DNA of 64,000 nucleotides from Conexibacter arvalis (lineage in GTDB: Bacteria; Actinomycetota; Thermoleophilia; Solirubrobacterales; Solirubrobacteraceae): assembly GCF_014199525.1 (NCBI RefSeq), contig NZ_JACHNU010000001.1, forward strand, positions 1,590,182 through 1,654,181. The letters run 5' to 3'. Below the pieces are notes generated by a model. The model was given only the letters and a program-made list of their open reading frames with translations. It made no database searches and was not told the origin of the DNA. Both the position numbers and the translations under genes were made by a program. Below are positions 17,103 to 26,192 of this stretch, piece by piece. How positions within the stretch are numbered: the stretch's first letter is position 1; every line of letters begins with the position of its first letter.

Positions 17103-17387
17103 CCCGAGACGCTCTTCCTGCTGCACTACGACTACGTGCCCGACATCCTCGAGAAGCGGGGGCCGCACCGCGAGGGCCACCTCGCCGCGATCGCCCGCTT
17201 CCACGAGGCCGGCAAGATCGTGCTCGCCGGCGCCGCCGGCGATCCCGTCCACGGCGGCCTGCTCGTCTTCCGCGACGCGGCCGACATCGAGGGCTACCTC
17301 GCCGAGGACCCCTACGTCGACGCCGGCCTCGTCACCGCCCACCGCGTCGAGCCGTGGACGGTCGTGACGCCGCTGCCGGGCGGCTAG
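17100..17387 (+). CDS. YciI family protein
   Basis: A 95-aa protein of the YciI fold (ferredoxin-like, small acid-base enzyme family). It begins [14 protein letters not shown] and contains [26 protein letters not shown], matching the family pattern in which a His and an Asp line the pocket, and ends with a FxDPYV-like [10 protein letters not shown]. YciI relatives may act as dehalogenase- or decarboxylase-like enzymes, but no reaction can be assigned. Its stop overlaps that of the convergent thioesterase gene (shared CTAG). Confidence 0.85.
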   Translation: MPETLFLLHYDYVPDILEKRGPHREGHLAAIARFHEAGKIVLAGAAGDPVHGGLLVFRDAADIEGYLAEDPYVDAGLVTAHRVEPWTVVTPLPGG

Positions 17388-17830
17388 AGGTCGTCGTCGG
17401 GTCGCTCGACGAGCAGCCGCTCGAGCGCGGCCCGCATCCGCTGCGGGATCTCGGTCGGGCGGCGCTGCTCGCGGTCGACGAAGACGTGGACGAACTCGCC
17501 GAGCGCGGCCGGGTGGTCCATCCCCGCCTTGAACAGCCCGATCTCGTAGCGGACGCTCGATCTGCCGAGATGGCCGACCCGCAGCGCCCCTTCGACGACC
17601 TCCGGGAAGGAGAAGGAGGCGTAGTAGCGGCAGCTCGACTCGGCGCAGACGCCGATCGTCTCCCCGCCGTGGATGTCGAGCCCGCCCTCGGCGATCAGCC
17701 ACGTGTTGATGAGCGTGTCGAAGTAGGCGTAGTACTCGACGTTGTTGACGTGGCCGTAGATGTCGTTGTCGGCCCAGCGCGTCGGGATCGGCAGCAGCTG
17801 GGCGTAGTCGCCGCGGCGTTCGTCGCTCAT
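17384..17830 (-). CDS. 4-hydroxybenzoyl-CoA-type thioesterase
   Basis: A 148-aa hot-dog-fold acyl-CoA thioesterase. The active-site signature [13 protein letters not shown] is at residues 18-30, with Asp23 as the likely catalytic residue by comparison with 4-hydroxybenzoyl-CoA thioesterase. Length and the [13 protein letters not shown] segment are typical of the YbgC/FcbC group. It hydrolyses a short or aromatic acyl-CoA; the substrate cannot be set from sequence. The ATG at 17830 has a TAGCGT box 8 nt upstream, so it is probably expressed from a leaderless mRNA. Confidence 0.85.
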   Translation of the reverse strand: MSDERRGDYAQLLPIPTRWADNDIYGHVNNVEYYAYFDTLINTWLIAEGGLDIHGGETIGVCAESSCRYYASFSFPEVVEGALRVGHLGRSSVRYEIGLFKAGMDHPAALGEFVHVFVDREQRRPTEIPQRMRAALERLLVERPDDDL

Positions 17831-17844
17831 CGCGCGGCACGCTA
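17828..17844 (-). promoter_or_regulatory. Leaderless-type -10 box before thioesterase gene
   Basis: On the minus strand TAGCGT (17844-17839) is followed by 8 nt and the ATG at 17830. Confidence 0.5.
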
Positions 17845-17955
17845 GCAGCGGGCTGCGGTGATCGAGCCGTCACCGGGGGGACGCCGCTCTCATCCGACGA
17901 GCCGCGTGGCGCGAAGCATGACCGCGTGCGGCGCGCGGAGCGGCTGGCCGGCCGC

Positions 17956-18921
17956 CTACGGCAGCCGGCCGCTGGTGCGGACGGAGGCGGCGCCGGCGGC
18001 GAGCAGCAGCAGGAGGCCGCCGACGGCGAAGGCGGCGGTCACCTCGCGCTGCTCGTCTCTCGTGCCCAGGCGCGAGCCGAGCGCCTCGTAGATCTCCGAC
18101 AGCTGCTGGTCGTCCTGCGCCTGGAAGGCGCGGCCGCCGGAGGCGTCGGCGATCGCCTGGAGCGTCTCCGGGTCGGGCGCGACCGACAGCAGCGGCGGGC
18201 CGAAGCCCGGGTTCGGCACGGTCGCGTCTCTCGTCCCGAGCGCGACGGTGTAGACCGGGACTCTCGCCTCGCCGGCGGCATGGGCGACGCCGACGGGATC
18301 GCGGCCCGTCGTCGTCGCGCCGTCGGAGAGCAGCACGATCGCGGCGGGGATCCGCAGGCCGTCCTGCTGCTCGCGCTGGAGCGTGTCGAGCGCGACCTGC
18401 AGCGCGTCGCCGGTCGCCGTGCCGCCGTCGGCGACCTGGCGCTCGATCGTCCGCCGCACCAGCTCGTGGTCGGTGCTCGGGGTCTGCGTCCCGTCGGGCA
18501 CGTCGGAGTAGGTCGTGACGCCGACGCGGATGGTCCTCGGCAGCCTGTCGAGGAAGCGGCCGGCCGCTCTCTTCGCCGCCGTCAGCCGATCGGGCTCGAC
18601 GTCCTCGGCCATCATCGAGCGCGAGTGGTCGGTGACGAGCATGATCGACGCCCGCTCGATCGGCACCGCGACCGTCCGCTGCGGCTTGGCGAGCGCCAGC
18701 GCGAGCGCGGCCAGCGCCGCCAGCAGCAGCGCCGCCGGCAGATGGCGCCGCCACGCCGGCACGGTCGCGGCCGCCTCCTTCAGCGCCGCGACGCCGGTGA
18801 AGCGGACGGCGTATCTGCGCCCGCGCCGCCGGCTCGCCGCCATCACGGCGATCATCGCCGGGACGGCCAGCAGCGCCAAAAGCCAGATCGGCGACGCGAA
18901 GCTGAGCGCAAGGACCGTCAT
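17956..18921 (-). CDS. VWA-domain membrane protein (BatA/B-like) 2
   Basis: A 321-aa membrane protein. Two N-terminal hydrophobic segments (near residues 8-28 and 62-80) frame an Arg-rich loop, then a von Willebrand factor A domain begins at IERASIMLVTDHSRSM, where DHSRS supplies the MIDAS D-x-S-x-S metal site; a last helix lies at the C-terminus. It is a paralogue of the VWA protein at 20984-21946. Such proteins work with MoxR AAA+ chaperones to mature or assemble envelope or metal-dependent complexes. The ATG overlaps the stop of the DUF58 gene (ATGA). It is the last gene of the five-gene minus-strand operon. Confidence 0.85.
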   Translation of the reverse strand: MTVLALSFASPIWLLALLAVPAMIAVMAASRRRGRRYAVRFTGVAALKEAAATVPAWRRHLPAALLLAALAALALALAKPQRTVAVPIERASIMLVTDHSRSMMAEDVEPDRLTAAKRAAGRFLDRLPRTIRVGVTTYSDVPDGTQTPSTDHELVRRTIERQVADGGTATGDALQVALDTLQREQQDGLRIPAAIVLLSDGATTTGRDPVGVAHAAGEARVPVYTVALGTRDATVPNPGFGPPLLSVAPDPETLQAIADASGGRAFQAQDDQQLSEIYEALGSRLGTRDEQREVTAAFAVGGLLLLLAAGAASVRTSGRLP

Positions 18922-19826
18922 GACAGCCGCCGTCCGAGGTCGGCGAGCCAGTCGCCGTCGGTGCTCAGCACGACGTGCTCGACCGCCAGCCGGCGCAGCT
19001 CGCGCCCGACTCTCTCGCGCCGCTCGCGCTCGATCTGCGCGAAGCGCTCGCGGACCGACGCGCGCGAGGTGTCGACCTCGATCCGCTCGCCGGTCTCGGG
19101 GTCGACCAGCGCCAGCCGGCCGACCGCCGGCACCTCGGCCTCGCGCGGGTCGCGGATCTCGATCGCGAGCACCGAGTGGCGCTGGGCGAGCGCGCCGAGC
19201 GCACGCGTCCAGTCGTCCTCGTCGCGCCAGTCGGAGATCACGACGACGAGGCCGGGCTGCGTCGCGACGCGGCCGATCCGCCGCAGCGCGTTGCGCAGCG
19301 CGCCGGGCTCGTGGTGGCCGTCGGGCGCGACGCCCTCCGCCAGCGCCCGCTGGAGCGCGACGACGCCGGGCTTGGAGGCGCGCGGCGGCAGCAGCCGCGG
19401 GGTCCCGGCGCCGAAGGTCATCAGCGCGACGCGCCCGGCGCGCCGCACCGCGAGGCGGCCGATCACCATCGTCGCGCCCTCGGCGACGTCGGACTTCAGC
19501 CGCCGCGTCGTGCCGAACGCCATCGACGGCGACAGGTCGAGCGCGATCCAGGTCGTCAGCGTCCGCTCCGGCACGTGCAGCCGCACGTGCGGCGTGCCGG
19601 TGCGGGCGGTCGCGGCGGCGTCGATCTGGCGTACGTCGTCGCCGACCTCGTACGGCCGCAGCTGCGCCAGCTCGGTGCCGGAGCCGAGGCCGGCGGCGCG
19701 GCGGTCGCCCGGCAGCGCGCCGGAGGCCCTGCGCGCGACGATCAGGTCGAGCGACTCCAGCAGCCCGTGCGGTATGCGGCCCGGGCCCTGGCGTCCGACC
19801 GGTCGTGTGAGGCGCGGCGGGGTCAT
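18918..19826 (-). CDS. DUF58 domain protein
   Basis: A 302-aa protein of the DUF58 family, a VWA-like fold found beside MoxR ATPases. The conserved family stretch LRPYEVGDDVRQIDAAATARTG is at about residues 55-77 and the VWA-like core begins WIALDLSPSMAFG, with D-x-S-x-S. No membrane segments are seen, so it is probably cytoplasmic and a partner of the MoxR protein encoded just upstream. The start gives the full family N-terminus (MTPPRLTRPVGRQGPG). Confidence 0.87.
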   Translation of the reverse strand: MTPPRLTRPVGRQGPGRIPHGLLESLDLIVARRASGALPGDRRAAGLGSGTELAQLRPYEVGDDVRQIDAAATARTGTPHVRLHVPERTLTTWIALDLSPSMAFGTTRRLKSDVAEGATMVIGRLAVRRAGRVALMTFGAGTPRLLPPRASKPGVVALQRALAEGVAPDGHHEPGALRNALRRIGRVATQPGLVVVISDWRDEDDWTRALGALAQRHSVLAIEIRDPREAEVPAVGRLALVDPETGERIEVDTSRASVRERFAQIERERRERVGRELRRLAVEHVVLSTDGDWLADLGRRLS

Positions 19827-19911
19827 CGAAGCGACCTCGGGAGGAGGCCCGCGAGTTCCCGCTGACGCGGAGAGTGGCTGCGCGCCGCCGTGGAACTCGC
19901 AAGCGTAGGCA

Positions 19912-20946
19912 CTACGCCGCCGCCTCCGGGCGGCGGAGGTGGTCGGCCGGCGGCTCGTCGACGACGGTGAAGACGCGCGCGAGCACGTCGTCGGCGGAGA
20001 CGTTCTCGGTCAGCGCGTCGTAGGAGAGGACGATCCGGTGGCGCAGCACGTCGGGCGCCAGGTCGCGCACGTCGGCGACGGCGACGTAGCCGCGGCCGCG
20101 CAGCATCGCCAGCGCCCGCGCCGCCTGCACCAGCCCGATCGGCCCGCGCGGCGAGGCGCCGTACTCGATGAACGGGGCGACGTCGTCGAGGCCGTACCTC
20201 TCCGGCCGGCGGGTCGCGTCGGCGAGCGTGACGGCGTACTGGATCACCTCGCGGTCGACGAGCACTCTCTCCTTCGCCGCCGCGAAGCGGTCGAGCGCCT
20301 CGATCGTCAGTCGCTCGCGCGGCTGCGCGGGGGCGCCGAGCGAGCGGTCGACGACCGCCGCCTCCTCGCCGAGCGTCGGGTAGTCGACCAGCACCTTCAT
20401 CAGGAAGCGGTCGACCTGCGCCTCGGGGAGGGGATAGGTGCCCTCCGACTCGATCGGGTTCTGCGTCGCGAGGACGAGGAACGGCCGCGGCATCTGGAAG
20501 CTCTCGCCGCCGATCGTCACCTGCTGCTCCTGCATGACCTCCAGCAGCGCCGACTGGACCTTCGCGGGGGCGCGGTTGATCTCGTCGGCGAGCAGGAAGT
20601 TGCCGAAGACGGGGCCGAGCTCGGTCTCGAATCTGCCGGTGTCGGGCCTGTAGACGCGCGTGCCGACGAGGTCGGCCGGCACGAGGTCGGGCGTGAACTG
20701 GATGCGGCTGAAGGAGCCGCCGAGCACCTGGGCGAGCGTCTTGACCGTGAGCGTCTTCGCGAGGCCGGGGACGCCCTCCAGCAGCACGTGGCCGCCGGCG
20801 AGCAGGGCGACGAGCAGCCGCTCCAGCATCGCGTCCTGCCCGACGATCACGCGCTTGATCTCGTGCAGCGCCTCCTCGAGCGCGTCGCGCGGCTCATCCC
20901 TGCGCGGGAAGCGGTCCTCTGGCGGTTGGGGATGGTCGAACGTCAC
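19912..20946 (-). CDS. MoxR family AAA+ ATPase
   Basis: A 344-aa AAA+ ATPase. Walker A is GVPGLAKT near residue 58, Walker B is LLADEINRAP, sensor 1 is LATQNPIE and the C-terminal lid follows. MoxR proteins are chaperones that act with DUF58 and VWA partners, all present in this operon. The GTG start at 20946 has a GGAGC site upstream. Spacing is 37 nt from the VWA gene before it and 85 nt to the DUF58 gene after it. Confidence 0.93.
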   Translation of the reverse strand: MTFDHPQPPEDRFPRRDEPRDALEEALHEIKRVIVGQDAMLERLLVALLAGGHVLLEGVPGLAKTLTVKTLAQVLGGSFSRIQFTPDLVPADLVGTRVYRPDTGRFETELGPVFGNFLLADEINRAPAKVQSALLEVMQEQQVTIGGESFQMPRPFLVLATQNPIESEGTYPLPEAQVDRFLMKVLVDYPTLGEEAAVVDRSLGAPAQPRERLTIEALDRFAAAKERVLVDREVIQYAVTLADATRRPERYGLDDVAPFIEYGASPRGPIGLVQAARALAMLRGRGYVAVADVRDLAPDVLRHRIVLSYDALTENVSADDVLARVFTVVDEPPADHLRRPEAAA

Positions 20947-20983
20947 GGTCGGGTTGCTCCTTGGTGTCGGGGTGGGAAGCGGG

Positions 20984-21946
20984 TCAGACGGGGCGGCCGA
21001 ACCAGCGCAGCGAGAGCCCGGCGCCGAGCAGCAGCAGCACGATCCCGCCGGCCGCGAAGGCGGAGGTGATCTGGCGCTCCTCGTCTCTGCTGCCGAGCTG
21101 CGAGCCGAGTCTCTCGTAGACGGACTTGAGCCCTTCGGCGGTCTCGGCGGTGAACGACTCGCCGCCGGTCGCTCTGGCGATCTGCTGCAGGGAGGCGGCG
21201 TCGGGCGGCACGCGCTCGACTCTCGACTCGCCGGTTCTGGGGTCGGGGGTGGTGATCGTCCCGTGGTCGGTGCCGAACGCGACCGTGTAGATCGGGATCT
21301 CGGCTCTCGCCGCCTCGGCGGCGGCGGCGAGCGGGTCGCGGCCGTTGGTCGAGGCGCCGTCGGAGATCAGCACGATCGCCGAGGGCGGCCGTCTGCCGCC
21401 CTCGCCCGGCTGCGCCTTCAGCGCGTCGACGGCGGTCGCGATCGCCTCGCCGGTGGCGGTGCCGCCGCTGACCGAGAGGCGGTCGATCGCGAGGTAGGCG
21501 GCGTCGCGGTCGCGGGTCGGGCTCTGCAGGACGGTCGCGGTGTTGTTGAACGCCATCACGCCGACGTTGACGCCTCTGGGCACCTCCTCGACGAAGCGGC
21601 GGGCGGCGCGCTTGATCGCGATCATGCGGTTGGGCTGCACGTCGGTCGCGAGCATCGAGCCGGAGACGTCGGTCGCGAGCATGATCGAGGCGCGCTCGAC
21701 GGGGACGGCGACCGTCCGCTGCGGCCGCGCCGCCGCCAGCACGAGCGCCGCGAGCGCCAGCAGGAAGACGAGCATCGGGACGTGGCGGCGCCAGCCCGGC
21801 CGCCGCGGCGCGACCGCCGGCTGCATGACGGGTGCCGCGAAGGCGGTGGCGGCGGCTCGCCGCTGGCGCTGCTGGAGCAGGTACCAGACGGCCAGCAGCG
21901 GCAGCGCGAGCAGCGCCAGCAGGACGAGCGGCGCCGCGAAGCTCAC
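20984..21946 (-). CDS. VWA-domain membrane protein (BatA/B-like) 1
   Basis: A 320-aa membrane protein with two N-terminal hydrophobic segments (near residues 5-24 and 57-75), a VWA domain starting RASIMLATDVSGSML with an intact MIDAS DVSGS, and one C-terminal helix. It is a paralogue of the VWA protein three genes downstream, and the two share order of segments and the KPQRTVAVP/ARPQRTVAVP junction. It lies between the HtrA protease and MoxR genes; its ATG overlaps the protease stop (ATGA). The likely role is a membrane adaptor for MoxR. Confidence 0.88.
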   Translation of the reverse strand: MSFAAPLVLLALLALPLLAVWYLLQQRQRRAAATAFAAPVMQPAVAPRRPGWRRHVPMLVFLLALAALVLAAARPQRTVAVPVERASIMLATDVSGSMLATDVQPNRMIAIKRAARRFVEEVPRGVNVGVMAFNNTATVLQSPTRDRDAAYLAIDRLSVSGGTATGEAIATAVDALKAQPGEGGRRPPSAIVLISDGASTNGRDPLAAAAEAARAEIPIYTVAFGTDHGTITTPDPRTGESRVERVPPDAASLQQIARATGGESFTAETAEGLKSVYERLGSQLGSRDEERQITSAFAAGGIVLLLLGAGLSLRWFGRPV

Positions 21947-23142
21947 GGCATTCTGGCCGGGCGCGTGCCCAGCTCGACGGTGATGGTCCGCTCTCTGCCG
22001 CCGCGCTCGACCTCCACCTCCACCTCGTCGCCCGGCTGGCGTCTGGAGACCGCCTCGACGACGTCCTCGGGGGTGTCGACGGTGCGCCCGTCGATCGCGG
22101 TGATGACGTCGTCGACGCGCAGGCCGGCTCGCGCGGCCGGGCCGCCGTCGTACAGTCTCGTGACTCTCGCGCCGGTCGACGAGGTGACGGCGGTCGGCGA
22201 GGTCTGCACGCCGAGATAGGGTCGCGCGATCGTTCTGCCCTGCGCCAGCTGCGGCACGATCTCGCGCGCGGTGTTGGAGGGGACGGCGAAGCCGATGCCG
22301 ACGTTGCCCTGCGACAGGCCGCCGGTCACGATCTGCGAGTTGACGCCGATCACGCGGCCGCCGCTGTCGAGCAGCGGCCCGCCGGAGTTGCCCGGGTTGA
22401 TCGGCGCGTCGGTCTGGATCACCTCGTCGATCTGGAAGCCGTTGGGGGCGCTGATCGAGCGGCCGAGGCCGGAGACGATGCCCTCGGTGGCGGTGCGGTC
22501 GAGGCCGAACGGGTTGCCGATCGCGATCGCGAAGTCGCCGACCTGGACGTTGCGCGAGTCGGCGAATCTGAGCGGTCTGACCCCTCTCGGGATGCGGTCG
22601 GGCTCGATGCTGACGACGGCGAGGTCGGTCGACTCGTCGGTGCCGAGCACGTCGCCGTCGATCGAGACGCCGTCCTGCCCGAACTTCACGACCACGTGCG
22701 AGGAGCTGCCGACGACGTGCTGGTTGGAGACGATCGTGCCGTCGTCGTCGATCAGGAAGCCGGTGCCCTGGCCGGTGCTCGTGCGGACCGAGACGACCGC
22801 GGGGCTCGCGGCGGCGTAGATCGCGCCGGCGCGCGTCTGTCCCGCGGACGGTCTGATCGGTCTGCTGGAGACGGCCGGCAGCGGGTCGGTGCCGCCGCCG
22901 TCGCCGCCGTCGAGCAGCATGCCCGCGGCGAAGGCGCCGGCCGCGATCGCGAGCGCCACGACGAGGAGGCCGACGACCAGCCCGGCGCGGCGGCGCGGTG
23001 GGCCGGAGGGCGGGGGAGGCGCCTGCGCGTCGTCGGCAGGGCGCGGAGGTGGCGTGCGGTCGAAGGCGCTGGCGCCCTCGTCACGTGCCTGGTCGGACTC
23101 GGCGCGCCACTCGCCGGTCCACAGATGTCTCGGTGACCCCAT
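21943..23142 (-). CDS. HtrA/DegP-like membrane-anchored serine protease
   Basis: A 399-aa trypsin-fold protease. A Pro-rich cytoplasmic tail leads to a membrane helix at about 53-77; the extracytoplasmic protease domain has the triad His142 (NQHVVG), Asp173 (STDLAVV) and Ser253 (PGNSGGP), and a PDZ domain completes the C-terminus (GLRVDDVITAIDGRTVDTPEDV). HtrA enzymes degrade or rescue misfolded envelope proteins. I chose ATG 23142 because the in-frame extension upstream runs into the intergenic region. It is the first gene of the HtrA-VWA-MoxR-DUF58-VWA operon, which suggests joint control of envelope protein quality. Confidence 0.88.
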   Translation of the reverse strand: MGSPRHLWTGEWRAESDQARDEGASAFDRTPPPRPADDAQAPPPPSGPPRRRAGLVVGLLVVALAIAAGAFAAGMLLDGGDGGGTDPLPAVSSRPIRPSAGQTRAGAIYAAASPAVVSVRTSTGQGTGFLIDDDGTIVSNQHVVGSSSHVVVKFGQDGVSIDGDVLGTDESTDLAVVSIEPDRIPRGVRPLRFADSRNVQVGDFAIAIGNPFGLDRTATEGIVSGLGRSISAPNGFQIDEVIQTDAPINPGNSGGPLLDSGGRVIGVNSQIVTGGLSQGNVGIGFAVPSNTAREIVPQLAQGRTIARPYLGVQTSPTAVTSSTGARVTRLYDGGPAARAGLRVDDVITAIDGRTVDTPEDVVEAVSRRQPGDEVEVEVERGGRERTITVELGTRPARMP

Positions 23143-23272
23143 CGGTAGAGACGAGGCTACCCAGCGACCCAAAGGGCTGATTAAGAGTTTCCGAGCGGAC
23201 GCTGAGGGCGTTTTCGGGCGCTGCGGCGGCGTCCGGAGCCGAGCGCGGCCGAGGCGTCGCGACCGCTGCGGG

Positions 23273-23287
23273 TACGATCGCCGCATG
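23273..23287 (+). promoter_or_regulatory. Leaderless-type -10 box before ytoQ
   Basis: TACGAT at 23273-23278 is followed by 6 nt and the ATG at 23285. No Shine-Dalgarno sequence is present. Confidence 0.5.
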
Positions 23288-23743
23288 TCCTGGCATGTCT
23301 ACCTCTCCGGCGAGATCCACACCGGTTGGCGCGCGCGCATCGCCAACGGCCTGATGGAGGAGGAGCTCGACGTCGAGCTCAGCGCCCCCGTCATCGACCA
23401 CGGCGCCAGCGACGACGTCGGCGTCGCGATCCTTGGCGCCGAGCAGCGCGACTTCTGGAAGGACCACAAGGGCGCGGGGATCAACGCGATCCGCACGCGC
23501 ACGCTGATCGAGCAGTCCGACGTGGTCGTCGTGCGCTTCGGCGACGAGTACCGGCAGTGGAACGCCGCCTTCGACGCCGGCTACGCCGCCGCGCTCGGAA
23601 AGCCGCTGATCACGCTCCATCCCGAGCAGCACGATCACGCGCTGAAGGAGGTCGATCGCGCCGCACTCGCCGTCGCGCGCGAGCCCGAGCAGGTGGTCGA
23701 CATCCTCCGCTACGTGCTCAACGGGCGCCTGCCCCGTCGCTGA
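23285..23743 (+). CDS. ytoQ: YtoQ family protein
   Basis: A 152-aa protein of the YtoQ family, starting WHVYLSGEIHTGWR and containing LGAEQRDFWKDHKGAGINAIRTR and VVVRFGDEYRQWNAAFDAGYAAALGK, all strongly conserved in the family. The fold resembles nucleoside 2-deoxyribosyltransferases, but the reaction is not established. It stands alone: divergent from the protease operon and followed by a terminator-like hairpin. Confidence 0.9.
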   Translation: MSWHVYLSGEIHTGWRARIANGLMEEELDVELSAPVIDHGASDDVGVAILGAEQRDFWKDHKGAGINAIRTRTLIEQSDVVVVRFGDEYRQWNAAFDAGYAAALGKPLITLHPEQHDHALKEVDRAALAVAREPEQVVDILRYVLNGRLPRR

Positions 23744-23752
23744 GGGGGAATC

Positions 23753-23776
23753 GGGGCCGGCCGGACCGCCGGCCCC
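23753..23776 (+). terminator. Hairpin terminator after ytoQ
   Basis: GGGGCCGGC (23753-23761) and GCCGGCCCC (23768-23776) form a perfect 9-bp stem with a 6-nt loop, 10 nt after the ytoQ stop. There is no T-run. Confidence 0.6.
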
Positions 23777-24052
23777 GCCGACGCGCCACTCTGTGACGGT
23801 GCGCACATGTCTCCGCAATTGAGAGTTTTTTCAGGTTACGTCCGGCCGCTCGACGGCTAGGCCGCAGGCTTCACCCCGATACGAGGGTCGCGCCGCTTGC
23901 GCCTGCCGGAGCGCGCCGCGGCCCGCTTCGCCGCCGCCCGCCGCCGTCGCCGTCGTGCCCCTCGCGACGACGGCACCCGGGCGCGCCGGCGTCGCGGATG
24001 CGCCTCGTCCGCATCCGACTGTCCCGACGCATCGCCTGCGAAGGAGGTCCCG
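23777..24052 (+). other. Leader region of the exopolysaccharide operon
   Basis: This non-coding stretch contains an AT-rich patch (about 23816-23838, with TTGAGAG followed by a T-run) that is the best promoter candidate for the operon, and then a long Arg-rich reading frame in phase with the first glycosyltransferase. That frame encodes mostly Arg and Ala with no conserved motif, so I treat it as untranslated. Confidence 0.35.
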
Positions 24053-25012
24053 TTGCGGCTCGACATCGTCATCCCCGCGTACAACGAGGAGCGCCGGATC
24101 GAACGGACGCTGAGGAGCTATCGCCGCGTCCTCGACGATCCGGGCGTGCGCTTCCTCGTCGCGCTCGACCAGTGCACGGACCGCACGTGCGAGATCGTCG
24201 CCCGGCATGCCCGGCGCGACGGGCGGGTGCGGTTGTTCGAGTATCCGAAGCTGGGCAAGGGCGGCGTCATCATCGAGACGTTCGACCGCTCCGACGCCGA
24301 GCTGGTCGGCTTCGTCGACGCCGACTGCGCGACGCCGCCGCGCGAGCTGCTGCGGCTGGCGGAGGTCGCCCGCCGTACCGGCGGGGCGATCGCGACCCGC
24401 CGCCACGCCGCCTCGGTGCTGCCGGTGCGGCGGCCGCTGCGCCGCCGGATCGCGAGCGCCGGCTTCTCCGGCGGCGTGCGGACGCTGATGCGGCTGCCGT
24501 ACGCCGACACGCAGTGCGGCGCGAAGGTGCTGCGCGGCGAGCTCGCGCGCGCCGCGCTGCCGCGCCTGACCGCCCGCGGCCTGCTGTTCGACGTCGACCT
24601 GCTGCTGGCCGTCCGGGACCTCGGCGTCGAGCTGACCGAGGTGCCGACCGTCTGGGTCGACCGCGACGGATCGCGCGTCGACGCGGTCGCCGACAGCCGC
24701 CGCATGGGCGGCGCGCTGCTGGCCCTGTGGCTGCGGCGGCGTCGTGGGGGCGGGGCGGCGGCCGACGCCGCCGTGGAGGTCGCGGCCGCGCCGTCGGCGC
24801 GTGGCGCGTCCACGCGTGCGGCTCGCGGCGCTCGGGCCGGCGGTGCGGCGAGCGACGCGTCCCCCGGCGCCGCGCCCGGCGGTCGCGGCGGAGCGGGCGC
24901 GCTCGTGCTGCGGCCGCTGACCGGCGTCGGCGGACGCGGTCGCGCGCCCGACCCGCTCACGCTCGCCGGCGCCCGCAAGTCGGCGCGCACCGGGGCGGTG
25001 CTGCATGCCTGA
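24053..25012 (+). CDS. Family 2 glycosyltransferase
   Basis: A 319-aa GT-A fold glycosyltransferase resembling dolichol-phosphate glucosyl/mannosyl transferases. It opens with RLDIVIPAYNEERRI, has the metal-binding DADCATPP (D-x-D region) near residue 85, a YADTQCGAKVL acceptor loop and VPTVWVDRDGSRV. The start is a TTG at 24053, chosen because AAGGAGG sits 5 nt upstream and the family begins right there; upstream ATGs would add an Arg-rich stretch. The last 80 residues are Ala/Gly-rich and probably disordered. It is the first gene of a six-gene exopolysaccharide operon and overlaps the next by 8 nt. Confidence 0.83.
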   Translation: MRLDIVIPAYNEERRIERTLRSYRRVLDDPGVRFLVALDQCTDRTCEIVARHARRDGRVRLFEYPKLGKGGVIIETFDRSDAELVGFVDADCATPPRELLRLAEVARRTGGAIATRRHAASVLPVRRPLRRRIASAGFSGGVRTLMRLPYADTQCGAKVLRGELARAALPRLTARGLLFDVDLLLAVRDLGVELTEVPTVWVDRDGSRVDAVADSRRMGGALLALWLRRRRGGGAAADAAVEVAAAPSARGASTRAARGARAGGAASDASPGAAPGGRGGAGALVLRPLTGVGGRGRAPDPLTLAGARKSARTGAVLHA

Positions 25013-26192
25013 CGTCGCGCTGATCAGCCCGTACCCGTCGCCGCGCGAGCGGCACGGCGGCCGCAGCGGCGTCGCCGCCTACGGCGCCGCGCTCGCGCAG
25101 GCGCTCAGCCGCCGCGGCGCGGAGGTGACCGTGATCGCGCCGCAGGAGACGGACGCGCCCGAGCGCGCTCGCGACGGCGCCGTGACGGTCGTGCGCCCGT
25201 ATCGGCGCGGGCCCGGCGCGCTGCTGCGTGCGGCGCGGGCGGCGCGCGCGACCGGGGCGCCGGTCACCCATGTCCAGCACGAGCTGTTCCTCTACGGCGG
25301 CCCGTCGTCGGTGCCGGCGCTGCCGGCCGCGCTGCACGCGCTCGGCGACCCCGTCGTGACGATGCACCACGTCGTCGACCCCGCGTCGGTCGACGACGAC
25401 TTCGTCCGCCTCCACCGTGTGCGCGCACCGCGGCTGGTCGCGCGCGGCGGGCTCGCGGCCGTCCAGCGCGCGATCCGCCGGCGCGCCGGCGCGGTGATCG
25501 TCCACGAGCCGGCCTTCGCCGAGATCGTCCCCGACGCCGCCGTGGTGCCGCACGGGATGCCGCCGCAGCGCCCGGCGACCGGGACCGAGCGGGCCGCCGC
25601 GCGCGCCGAGCTGAGCCTCGACGACCGCCTCGTCGTGCTCTGCTTCGGCTTCCTCGCGCCGTACAAGGGGCTCGAGCTGGCGCTGGAGGCGGCGGCGCTC
25701 GCCGGCCCGGAGGTGCAGCTGGTCGTCGCCGGCGGCGAGCATCCGCGCCTCGCCGAGGCCGGCGACGGCTACGCCCGCGAGCTGCGCGCCCGCGGCCCGC
25801 ACGCCCGCTTCACCGGCCGCGTGCCGGAGGCGCAGGTGGCGAGCTGGTTCGCCGCCGCCGACGTGGCGATGTTCCCCTATCCGCGCCCGTTCGCCTCCAG
25901 CGGGCCGCTCGCGCTGGCGCTCGGCCACGGGACGCCGGTGCTGCTGTCGCAGGCGCTCGCGCGCTGCACGGCCGCGCCGCTGGCGCTGACCGCCCCGCCG
26001 ACCGCGCCGGAGCTGGCCGAGCGGCTGCGCGCGCTCGCCGCCGACCGCGACGGGCTCGAGCCGCTGCGCGCGCGGGCCGCCGACTTCGCCGCCGGCCGCG
26101 CCTGGCCGGCGGTCGCCGACCGACATCTCGAGCTCTACGAGGAGGTGCGACGTGCCGAGCGTCCTGCTCGCCGGCGCCTTCGGGCAGCGTAA
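25005..26192 (+). CDS. Family 4 (GT1-type) glycosyltransferase
   Basis: A 395-aa GT-B fold glycosyltransferase. The N-terminal domain starts VALISPYPSPRERHGGRSGVAAY and the C-terminal Rossmann domain carries LCFGFLAPYKGLELAL and FTGRVPEAQVASWFAAADVAMFPY, typical of GT4 enzymes. The usual ExxGxxxxE nucleotide-sugar site is altered: ASSGPLALALGHGTPVL replaces it, lacking the first Glu. It would add one sugar to the repeat unit of the exopolysaccharide. It overlaps the next gene by 41 nt. Confidence 0.82.
   Translation: MPDVALISPYPSPRERHGGRSGVAAYGAALAQALSRRGAEVTVIAPQETDAPERARDGAVTVVRPYRRGPGALLRAARAARATGAPVTHVQHELFLYGGPSSVPALPAALHALGDPVVTMHHVVDPASVDDDFVRLHRVRAPRLVARGGLAAVQRAIRRRAGAVIVHEPAFAEIVPDAAVVPHGMPPQRPATGTERAAARAELSLDDRLVVLCFGFLAPYKGLELALEAAALAGPEVQLVVAGGEHPRLAEAGDGYARELRARGPHARFTGRVPEAQVASWFAAADVAMFPYPRPFASSGPLALALGHGTPVLLSQALARCTAAPLALTAPPTAPELAERLRALAADRDGLEPLRARAADFAAGRAWPAVADRHLELYEEVRRAERPARRRLRAA

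Noticed and set aside
23897-24052. Coding extension upstream of the first glycosyltransferase
   Set aside because: The extension is mostly Arg and Ala and lacks conservation-like features, whereas a good ribosome binding site sits 5 nt before the TTG at 24053.
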